The position numbers and the translations under genes were made by a program. Below are positions 40,093-47,465 of a DNA stretch of 64,000 nt, piece by piece; within the stretch, counting starts at the first letter, position 1; every line of letters starts with the position of its first letter. This DNA comes from UBA668 sp963720695 (GTDB taxonomy: Bacteria > Actinomycetota > Acidimicrobiia > Acidimicrobiales > Ilumatobacteraceae): assembly GCA_963720695.1 (NCBI GenBank), contig CAVRGG010000007.1, positions 310,001 through 374,000 on the forward strand, given 5' to 3'. The notes below the pieces were generated by a model that saw nothing but the letters and a program-made list of their open reading frames with translations, was not told the DNA's origin and ran no database searches.

Positions 40093-41006
40093 TCGCTGTG
40101 CTTCCGCCGAATGTCCGGCTCGATGTAGATGATCTCGGCGATGGGGACGGCGGCGCGCAGGTTGGCCTCGGTGTCGTCGATGGCGTGGGCGAGGTCCTCG
40201 ACGCTGAGCGAGTGGTCGTAGTCGATCTTCGCCGCGACCAGCAACTGGTCGGGGCCGAGGTGCATCGTGCGCAGGTGGATCAACCCGTTCACCTTCGAGG
40301 AACCGCCGATGGACGACTCGATCGCGTCGAGGTGCTCGTCGCTGGCGGCCTCACCGATCAGCAGGCCCTTCATCTCCACGGCGAGGATCAGGGCGATCAT
40401 CACGAGCAGGAGCCCGATCGCCACCGAGCCGACCGCGTCCCAACGGGCGTTGCCGGTGAGCTCGGCCATGGTGAGTCCGAAGAGTGCGAAGAACAGGCCG
40501 GTCTCGGCGCCGACGTCCTCGAGGAGCACGATCGGGAGCTCCGGCGCCTTCGACGTGCGGATGAACCTCCACCACGACCGGCCGTGCCGCTCGCGGTTGG
40601 CCTCCTTCATGGCGGTGCGCAGCGAGTACGACTCGAGCAGGATCGACAGGCCGAGGATGACGTAGGCGACCACCGCCTGTTCCACCTCGTGGGGGTGGAT
40701 GAGCTTCTGGATGCCTTCGTAGAGGGCGAACAGTCCGCCCATGCTGAACAGCACGAGCGCGACGATGAACGACCAGAAGTAGCGCTCGGGGCCGTAGCCG
40801 AACGGGTGCGCGCGATCCGCCGGGCGCTGCCCACGTTTGCCGCCGAACATGAGGAGGCCCTGGTTGCCCGTGTCGGCGATGCTGTGCCCCGCCTCGGCGA
40901 GCAGGCCGGCCGAGCCGGTGATGAGGAACCCTGCGAACTTGGCGATGGCGATCCCCAGATTGGCGAAGAACGCGGCGATGATGGCCTTGCGGCTTCCTTC
41001 TTGCAT
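40089..41006 (-). CDS. Cation diffusion facilitator (CDF) metal exporter
   Basis: A 305-residue CDF protein: TM1 from AIIAAFFANLGIAIAKFAGFLITG, TM2 with the metal-site pattern LLAEAGHSIADTGNQ (HxxxD), TM5 with ETGLFFALFG, and a C-terminal ferredoxin-like domain (RTMHLGPDQLLVAAKID). It probably removes Zn2+, Co2+ or Mn2+ by proton antiport. Start ATG 41006 follows a TAGTGT hexamer by 8 nt and needs no leader. Confidence 0.9.
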   Translation of the reverse strand: MQEGSRKAIIAAFFANLGIAIAKFAGFLITGSAGLLAEAGHSIADTGNQGLLMFGGKRGQRPADRAHPFGYGPERYFWSFIVALVLFSMGGLFALYEGIQKLIHPHEVEQAVVAYVILGLSILLESYSLRTAMKEANRERHGRSWWRFIRTSKAPELPIVLLEDVGAETGLFFALFGLTMAELTGNARWDAVGSVAIGLLLVMIALILAVEMKGLLIGEAASDEHLDAIESSIGGSSKVNGLIHLRTMHLGPDQLLVAAKIDYDHSLSVEDLAHAIDDTEANLRAAVPIAEIIYIEPDIRRKHSE

Positions 41007-41020
41007 CGTCGGCCACACTA
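41007..41020 (-). promoter_or_regulatory. -10 hexamer TAGTGT for leaderless CDF gene
   Basis: TAGTGT (complement of 41015-41020) ends 8 nt before ATG 41006, within the 36-bp gap to the divergent SDR gene. Confidence 0.45.
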
Positions 41021-41042
41021 CCGATGGCGCGAGACTGCGGGC

Positions 41043-41825
41043 ATGAGCGAACTCGAAGGACGTGTGGCACTGGTGACCGGCGGCAGCCGGGGGATCGGCA
41101 AGGGGATCAGTGAGCTCCTCGCCGCGAAGGGGGCGACCGTGGCGGTGAACTACCGGCGCGATGCGGACGCCGCCGCAGAGACCGTCTCGGTGATCACCGG
41201 TGCGGGCGGCCACGCAGCGGCCTACGCGGGGTCCGTGGACGACGCCGACGCCTGTGCCGCCCTGGTCGACGCGGTGGTCGGCGACTTCGGTGGCATCGAC
41301 ATCCTGGTCTGCAACGCGGGGATCGCCTCACGCGGTCGATCGGTGGCCGACACGGACCCGGAGGAGATGATCCGCGTCGTGGCCACCCATGCGTTCGGTG
41401 CGCATCACCTCGCCCGGTTGGCGCTGCCCTCGATGCGCGAGCGTGCTGCCGCCACCGGCCGCGCCGACATCGTGATGATCTCGTCCGTCGCCACGAGCCA
41501 CATGGCCGCCAACGGCGCGCCGTACAACATGGGCAAGGCGGCGCTGGAGGCCTTGGCGTTCACGCTCGCCAAGGAGGAGCGGCCGAACCGGGTGCACGTC
41601 AACGTCGTGGCGCCCGGCCTGGTCGAGACCGACATGGGTGTGCGGCTGAGCCGGGCGATGACCGGCAACCGAGACCTGCAGGACTTGCGTTCGCTCGACG
41701 CCGTGTCACCGTTCGGGCGCGTGTGCCAGCCGGTCGACATCGCCAAGGCCGTGCTGTGGTTCTGCACCGACGGGTCGGGCTATGTCACCGGCCAGCGCAT
41801 CGAGGTCGACGGCGGCGGGCGCTGA
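41043..41825 (+). CDS. Short-chain dehydrogenase/reductase (FabG-like)
   Basis: A 260-residue classical SDR: cofactor motif TGGSRGIGKG at residues 12-21, NAG in CNAGIAS, catalytic Ser in ISSVATS, and YNMGKAA giving Tyr and Lys. The closing VTGQRIEVDGGG is typical of FabG-type reductases. Substrate unknown. It diverges from the CDF gene. Confidence 0.88.
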   Translation: MSELEGRVALVTGGSRGIGKGISELLAAKGATVAVNYRRDADAAAETVSVITGAGGHAAAYAGSVDDADACAALVDAVVGDFGGIDILVCNAGIASRGRSVADTDPEEMIRVVATHAFGAHHLARLALPSMRERAAATGRADIVMISSVATSHMAANGAPYNMGKAALEALAFTLAKEERPNRVHVNVVAPGLVETDMGVRLSRAMTGNRDLQDLRSLDAVSPFGRVCQPVDIAKAVLWFCTDGSGYVTGQRIEVDGGGR

Positions 41826-42917
41826 TCACTTCGGCGTGGTGCCGCCGGCGCGGGGGAGCTCGATGAACGTGCGGCCCGGCGTCAGCTCGATGATGTTGCC
41901 GGCGTCGTCGGTGAGCGTGAAGGGCTGCAGCCGGTCGGCGCGCGTCCAGGTGCCGTGGACGTAGTTGCCGCCGGTGAACACGAACGCCTGACCGGTCCCC
42001 GTGCTGACGGCGTCGGGGCTGCCCGAGATGCCGGGCAGATAGACCATCTCCAGCACGACGACGTTGTTGGTGGTGATCTGCTCGCCACCCTTGTCCTTGT
42101 CGGCCTTGCCGTTCTGCGTGCGCTCGTAGAGACCGCTCGCCGCGTTCCACGTCCAGTCGATGTTGTACGAATCCATCTTCAAGGTGAGCCCTGCAGAAGC
42201 ACTGCCGGTGCCGGCGTCGTTGGGGCCGCGGTACTGGAACTGGGCGGGAGGCACGCCGGCATCGGTGAGGCCCAGCGCGTACACCTTGTCGACGTTGAAC
42301 ATCAGGGTGAACTCGACCGGTGAGTCGTCGCCGGAGCGGTAGCACGATCCCTTGCACTTGAACTGGCTCAGGTCGATGAGGTCGCTCGACTGGATCTCGG
42401 CGGTCACGGTCTTGTTGCCGCCCGCCCAGGCGAAGATCGGGCGGTTGAAGGAGCCGAACAGGTCCACGTCCTGGCGGCGACCGGAACGGATCGGTCCGAC
42501 CTCCGGAGCGGTCTGGCTCTGATAGACGAACGCGAACCGCGACACGTTGGCGTTGATGATCTCCTCGTAGACGATGTCGGCCTTGTTCGTACCGCGCTGA
42601 GGATGCGCGTCGTAGTTGCCGACCTTGACCACCACCGCCGGTCGCGACCCGATCGCCGGGTCGGTCAGCGGCATCCCGGTGAGCGGGAACGTCGGCGCCG
42701 CCGCCTCGGTGGTGGTCGTGGCGGCGTCGGTGGTCATGGTGGCCGGAGTCGTGCCCTCGGTGGTCGGGGGAAGGCTGGACAGGGCAAGGGTGTCGGGTGA
42801 GGTGGAGGCACCGCTGCTGTCGCTGCCGCCGCTGCAGGCGGCGACGAGCGTGGCGACCGCCAAGAGGGCGAGCGGGACGGCGCGGCGGCGCGCCGAAGAA
42901 GACGGGAGGAACTGCAT
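41826..42917 (-). CDS. DUF3048 domain lipoprotein
   Basis: A 363-residue secreted lipoprotein with lipobox LVAAC (Cys28) and a Thr-rich linker (TTEGTTPATMTTDAATTTTE). The DUF3048 core (YerB-like) is clear: LTGMPLTDPAIGSRPAVVVKVGNYDAHPQRG followed by ADIVYEEIINANVSRFAFVYQSQ and VGPIRSGRRQD, then VVVLEMVYL. Function unknown; the fold is thought to bind ligands at the cell surface. ATG 42917 is chosen so that the signal peptide is at the start. Confidence 0.88.
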   Translation of the reverse strand: MQFLPSSSARRRAVPLALLAVATLVAACSGGSDSSGASTSPDTLALSSLPPTTEGTTPATMTTDAATTTTEAAAPTFPLTGMPLTDPAIGSRPAVVVKVGNYDAHPQRGTNKADIVYEEIINANVSRFAFVYQSQTAPEVGPIRSGRRQDVDLFGSFNRPIFAWAGGNKTVTAEIQSSDLIDLSQFKCKGSCYRSGDDSPVEFTLMFNVDKVYALGLTDAGVPPAQFQYRGPNDAGTGSASAGLTLKMDSYNIDWTWNAASGLYERTQNGKADKDKGGEQITTNNVVVLEMVYLPGISGSPDAVSTGTGQAFVFTGGNYVHGTWTRADRLQPFTLTDDAGNIIELTPGRTFIELPRAGGTTPK

Positions 42918-42984
42918 GCCCGGGAGTCTGGCAGCTACGACCGTCGGAGTGGCGGCGCGTCCCGGTGTCCTGTGTCGCACCTGG

Positions 42985-42997
42985 TACACAGTGGTGC
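42985..42997 (+). promoter_or_regulatory. -10-like hexamer TACACA for leaderless flavoprotein gene
   Basis: TACACA at 42985-42990 ends 7 nt before ATG 42998. It lacks the final T, so it is the weakest member of the set. Confidence 0.35.
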
Positions 42998-45046
42998 ATG
43001 CGTGAATCCCGTTACGACGTGCTGTTCCAGCCGGTCCGCATCGGCCCCAAGACGGCCCGCAACCGGTTCTTCCAGGTCCCTCACTGCAACGGGATGGGAC
43101 ACCGCCATCCGAGCTCGCTGGCCGAGATGCGAGGCGTGAAGGCCGAGGGTGGCTGGGCGGTCGTGTGCACCGAGGAGGTGGAGATCCACCACACCTCTGC
43201 GCTCGACGGTGCGGTCGAGGGGCGACTGTGGGACGACGCCGACATCCCGGCCCACCGTCGCGTCGTGGACCGCATCCACGATCACGGCAGCCTGGCGGGG
43301 ATCGAGCTGGTGCACAGTGGCCTCAACGCGCCGAACGGGTATTCACGCACGCCCTCGATCGGGCCCTCGGTGCGGCCCAACACCGCCGGCACACCCGCGC
43401 AGGGGCGGGCGATGACGCTCGACGACATCTCCGATCTGCGCGAGTGGCATCGCGCTGCAGTTCGGCGGTCGTTGGAGGCCGGCTACGACATCGTGTACGT
43501 GTATGCGGCGCACGGCCTGACGATCCTGCAGCAGTTCCTCTCGCCCCGCTTCAACGATCGGACCGACGAGTACGGCGGGTCGCTCGCGAACCGGGCCCGG
43601 TTGCTGCGTGAGGTGTTGGAGGACACCCGGGAGATCTGCGAGGGCAGAGCAGCGGTCGCGTGCCGGCTCGTCGTCGACGAGATGATCGGATCCGCCGGGT
43701 TGCAGCGCACCGACATCGAGGAGCTGTTCGGGCTGATCGGTGAGCTCCCCGACCTGTGGGACCTGATGGTCGGGGAGTGGGACTTCGACTCCAGCACCTC
43801 CCGGTTCGAGCAGGAGGGCTACGGCGAACCGTTCGTGCACGGCCTCAAGCAGCTCACCACGAAGCCCGTGGTGATCGTCGGTCGCTACACGTCGCCCGAC
43901 ACCATGGTGCGGCTCGTGAACCAGGGCATCACCGACTTCATCGGCGCGGCCCGTCCCTCCATCGCCGATCCTTTCCTGCCCACCAAGATCGAGGAGGGTC
44001 GCCTCGAGGACATCCGGGAATGCATCGGGTGCAACATCTGCGTGGCCAGCGACTGGGTCGTGGTGCCGATCCGCTGCACCCAGAACTCGGCGATGGGCGA
44101 GGAGTGGCGACGCGGGTGGCATCCCGAGCGCATCCGTCCGGCCGAGTCGGCGGCGAAGGTCCTGGTGGTCGGTGCCGGGCCGGCCGGGCTCGAGGCCGCG
44201 TTGTGGCTCGGGCGTCGTGGCTACGAGGTCGTCCTCACCGAGGCGAGTCGCACGATCGGTGGAAGGGTGGCGCGCGAGGCTCGGCTGCCGGGACTCGCCG
44301 AGTGGGGTCGAGTGATCGATCACCGCGTGCTGCAGTTGCAGAAGCTCCCGAACGTGTTGGTCACGCTGGAGAGCCCGATGACGGCCGACGAGATCGTCGG
44401 CTACGACTTCTCGCACGTGGCGGTGGCCACCGGATCGCGTTGGCGCTCCGACGGGCTGGGCAGCTGGCACACATCGCCGGTGTTCACCGGTGCGATCAGC
44501 GCCGACGACGTGATGGAAGGACGCGGCCCGACCAGCGGTCGCGTGGTGGTGTTCGACGACGAGCACTTCTACATGGGTGGTGCACTCGCCGAGTGGCTGG
44601 CCCGCGCCGGGTGCAGGGTCTCGCTCGTCACGCCCGAGGCGAGGGTGTCGGCGTGGACCGTCAACACGATGGAGCAGCCACGCATCCATCGTCGTCTGGT
44701 CGAGGCCGGTGTGGAGATCCTGACCGACACGGTCCTGCTCGGGCACGAAGGATCGGTCGCGACGCTGGCGTGCGCGTACACCGGGTCGGAGCGACAGATC
44801 GAGTGCGACACCGTGGTCAGCGTCACCTTCCGCATGCCCGACGACGGGTTGGTCCACGAGTTGCGGGCGCTCGGCTTCGAAGCCGTTGCCGCGGTCGGAG
44901 ATGCCTTCAACCCGGGCACGATCGCCGAGGCGGTCCACCACGGCCGCCTCTACGCCGAGGAGTTCGACGCCCCGACCAGGCCTTCGGGCGTCACGCCGTT
45001 CCGCCGTGAGGTGATCGAACTCTCGCCGCGTAGCCTGGACGTGTGA
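42998..45046 (+). CDS. Histamine/trimethylamine dehydrogenase-like flavoprotein
   Basis: A 682-residue protein with three parts: an FMN-binding TIM barrel (1-340), a [4Fe-4S] site and two nucleotide-binding domains. Cys30 in NRFFQVPHC aligns with the Cys that forms 6-S-cysteinyl-FMN in trimethylamine dehydrogenase. Cluster ligands are Cys342, 345, 348 and 360 (ECIGCNICVASDW, PIRCTQN). ADP motif GAGPAGLEAALWLG follows. The start motif HCNGMG and NGYSRTP resemble histamine dehydrogenase more than the TMA enzyme. The natural amine is unproven. These enzymes pass electrons to an electron-transfer flavoprotein. The stop overlaps the Nfu gene by GTGA. Confidence 0.88.
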   Translation: MRESRYDVLFQPVRIGPKTARNRFFQVPHCNGMGHRHPSSLAEMRGVKAEGGWAVVCTEEVEIHHTSALDGAVEGRLWDDADIPAHRRVVDRIHDHGSLAGIELVHSGLNAPNGYSRTPSIGPSVRPNTAGTPAQGRAMTLDDISDLREWHRAAVRRSLEAGYDIVYVYAAHGLTILQQFLSPRFNDRTDEYGGSLANRARLLREVLEDTREICEGRAAVACRLVVDEMIGSAGLQRTDIEELFGLIGELPDLWDLMVGEWDFDSSTSRFEQEGYGEPFVHGLKQLTTKPVVIVGRYTSPDTMVRLVNQGITDFIGAARPSIADPFLPTKIEEGRLEDIRECIGCNICVASDWVVVPIRCTQNSAMGEEWRRGWHPERIRPAESAAKVLVVGAGPAGLEAALWLGRRGYEVVLTEASRTIGGRVAREARLPGLAEWGRVIDHRVLQLQKLPNVLVTLESPMTADEIVGYDFSHVAVATGSRWRSDGLGSWHTSPVFTGAISADDVMEGRGPTSGRVVVFDDEHFYMGGALAEWLARAGCRVSLVTPEARVSAWTVNTMEQPRIHRRLVEAGVEILTDTVLLGHEGSVATLACAYTGSERQIECDTVVSVTFRMPDDGLVHELRALGFEAVAAVGDAFNPGTIAEAVHHGRLYAEEFDAPTRPSGVTPFRREVIELSPRSLDV

Positions 45047-45675
45047 GTCCCCTCGCTGCCGACACCACGAGCACCATCGTCACCATCACGCCCGAGGCGC
45101 TGTCCGAGCTGGCTGCGCTGCGCGATACCGAGCCCGACGCCGACCGCCTCGGTCTTCGCCTCGAGGTCATCAGCAAACCCGGCGAGGACTTCCAGTACGA
45201 CCTCAGCTTCGACGTGATCACCAAGGCCGCCTTCACCGACGAAGTGCGCACGCACAGTGCCGACGGCGTGACGATGAAGGTGATCATCCCCGCCAACAGC
45301 CGCGACCTGCTGGAAGGCGCCACGCTCGACCACACCGCCAACGCCGGGCTCGTGATTCGGAACCCGAACAAGCCGCTGGCGCCCTCCGTCGAGGGTCTGA
45401 TCCACGACGACGAACTGAGCGCGAAGATCGAGACGCTGGTGACCACCGAGGTCAACCCGGCGTTGGCCGCGCACGGAGGCTTCGTCACCTACGTGGGTCA
45501 CGACAACGAGGGCACCGCCTATCTCACGATGGGCGGCGGGTGCCACGGTTGCTCGATGAGCCGGATGACGATGCTCGACGGGGTGCAGACGATGATCATC
45601 GAGCAGTTGCCCGAGGTCGAGCGGGTGCGCGACCTCACCGATCACTCGTCGGGCGAGAACCCCTACTACGACTGA
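45043..45675 (+). CDS. NfuA-type Fe-S cluster carrier (A-type fold plus NifU C-terminal domain)
   Basis: A 210-residue protein. The N-terminal half (LGLRLEVISKPGEDFQYDLSF, HTANAGLVIRNPN) has the HesB/IscA-like fold but only weak Cys ligands; the C-terminal half is the NifU domain with the cluster-binding CxxC in GGGCHGCSMSR. It matches E. coli NfuA in architecture and should deliver [4Fe-4S] clusters. Translational coupling (GTGA) to the [4Fe-4S] flavoprotein upstream suggests that it matures or serves that enzyme. Confidence 0.9.
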   Translation: MSPLAADTTSTIVTITPEALSELAALRDTEPDADRLGLRLEVISKPGEDFQYDLSFDVITKAAFTDEVRTHSADGVTMKVIIPANSRDLLEGATLDHTANAGLVIRNPNKPLAPSVEGLIHDDELSAKIETLVTTEVNPALAAHGGFVTYVGHDNEGTAYLTMGGGCHGCSMSRMTMLDGVQTMIIEQLPEVERVRDLTDHSSGENPYYD

Positions 45676-47465
45676 GCTCTGGCGCGGTCCACGCGATCGG
45701 CCATGGCCGACGTCTCGGGATCGGCGGCGAAGTCCTCCAACGTTCGGCCGGCGACGCGCCGCCAGTTCGGCTCCTCCTGGAACGTGCCCGGGACGTTCTG
45801 CGGGCGTTCCTCGAGCCAGAAGTCCTCGAGGTTGATCGTGACCACCGCCGCGGGGTGCGACGCGAGCTCGTCGACGATGCCCGAGACGATGTCGGCAAGG
45901 GGCGCGTCGTGGCGCGACAGTCGGTGATCGCGCACCAGCTGGTCGACGATGCGAGCACGGGCTGCCACACGATCGTCGAGCTGGGCCGCGAGCCGCTCGT
46001 CGGAGATCAGGCCGAGACGGTGTGAGCGATGAAGGTCGCCGCCGAACCAGAAGCTGGCCAGCGGAACCGTGTCGTGCGTCGACGACATCGACATGGTGAG
46101 GCGCTCGGCGCGGACCATGTGCTCGGTTCCCCACGTGGGCAGGTCGTCGAGCGCGACGTGAATGCCGAGCAGGCCGTGGTCGAGGAGGCCCTGGTTCACC
46201 TCCGGCGGCACCGTGCCGAGGTTCTCGCCGACGATGTACGCGCCCGCGAGGTGGGCTTCCAGGCAGGCGACGGCGAGCAGTTCCTCGAGCGGGTAGCGCA
46301 CGTAGGCGCCCTCGCTCGGCGAGGCACCGTCGGGCACCCACCACTGGCGGGCCAGCCCCATCACGTGGTCGAGCCGGAGCAGGCCGGCGTGGCGCACGTG
46401 ATGACGGAACGTCTCGCGGATGTAGCGGTGCCCCGTGGCTCGCGACCGCGAGGGATGCACCGGTGGGAAGCCCCAGTTCTGTCCCCCCATGAAGATCGGG
46501 TCGGGCGGAGCGCCGACCGACATCCCCTCCACGAAGAGGTCGCCTTCGTGCCAGGTGTCGAAGCCGTGGGGGTGAGCGCCGAGTGCGACGTCGAGCGCCA
46601 GCAACTGGCCCCGTGCGCGGGCGGCAGCGGCCACGTCGGCGAGCTGGCGATCGGCGAGCCAGCTCCCGACGAGGTGACGTCGGGTGATGACGGGATCCGC
46701 TGCCGCCAACGCATCACGATCGGGCATCGTCCAGGTCCGGAAGTCGCGGCCCAGCACGGCCTGTGCGCCGCGGAAGCGGGCATAGGTGCCGGCGAGCGGG
46801 TTGGCCGCCACCCACTCGTGCAGCTCGGGATGATCGACGAGGCGCTCGGCGACCGCGTCGAGGCGCGCAGCGTGGCGGGCATGGATCGCCGGATAGTCGA
46901 GCAATCCGTCGAGCGGGACGGGGCCCGGCTCGGCGTCGTGGGGCGCGCCTGCGGCATCGAGATCGACGTACAGCTCGCTCCACATCCGCCGGGTGACGGG
47001 CGAGTACGGGCTCCAGTCGGGAGGCTCGTCGAGGTACGTCGGCAGCAACGGCAGCGTGAGCACCACCTCGCCGCCGTGATCGTGCAGCCAGTCGAACAGG
47101 CCCTGTAGCTCCCCGTAGCAGGCGATGCCGTCGGTGCGGTGCGTGCGCAGCGCGTAGAGCGGGAGGAAGACGCCCCACTGTCCGGGCGGCACCATGGGAG
47201 CGAGCCGCGGCGCGCTGATGACGGTGCCCACCACTCGATCACCGTCGCGGAGCTCGTGGTAGCCGAGCGGCAGCGGTCCGGGGTGGGGCACGTACGGCTG
47301 CGCGGCGATCGGCACGACGCCGTCCCACGCGACCACCACGTCCAACGGGTGCGTGGTGACGTCGCCGAGTGCATGCAGCACCTGATCCACGATCGCGGGG
47401 TCCACGTCGACCGTCTCGCCGGAGACGTCCACCCACGATCGCAGGACCAGGTCCGGGTCGGTCAT
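45666..47465 (-). CDS. malQ: 4-alpha-glucanotransferase (amylomaltase)
   Basis: GH77 enzyme that disproportionates maltooligosaccharides. The 599-residue length is within the bacterial range. Seen: LLPTYLDEPPDWSPYSPVTRRMWSELYVD, the GH77 catalytic segments GLLRLDHVMGL (nucleophile Asp), YIVGENLGTVP (acid/base Glu) and STHDTVPLASF (Asp). The N-terminal 140 residues are a beta domain. ATG 47465 overlaps the acylase stop by ATGA, so the two genes are coupled. Confidence 0.9.
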   Translation of the reverse strand: MTDPDLVLRSWVDVSGETVDVDPAIVDQVLHALGDVTTHPLDVVVAWDGVVPIAAQPYVPHPGPLPLGYHELRDGDRVVGTVISAPRLAPMVPPGQWGVFLPLYALRTHRTDGIACYGELQGLFDWLHDHGGEVVLTLPLLPTYLDEPPDWSPYSPVTRRMWSELYVDLDAAGAPHDAEPGPVPLDGLLDYPAIHARHAARLDAVAERLVDHPELHEWVAANPLAGTYARFRGAQAVLGRDFRTWTMPDRDALAAADPVITRRHLVGSWLADRQLADVAAAARARGQLLALDVALGAHPHGFDTWHEGDLFVEGMSVGAPPDPIFMGGQNWGFPPVHPSRSRATGHRYIRETFRHHVRHAGLLRLDHVMGLARQWWVPDGASPSEGAYVRYPLEELLAVACLEAHLAGAYIVGENLGTVPPEVNQGLLDHGLLGIHVALDDLPTWGTEHMVRAERLTMSMSSTHDTVPLASFWFGGDLHRSHRLGLISDERLAAQLDDRVAARARIVDQLVRDHRLSRHDAPLADIVSGIVDELASHPAAVVTINLEDFWLEERPQNVPGTFQEEPNWRRVAGRTLEDFAADPETSAMADRVDRARAQS

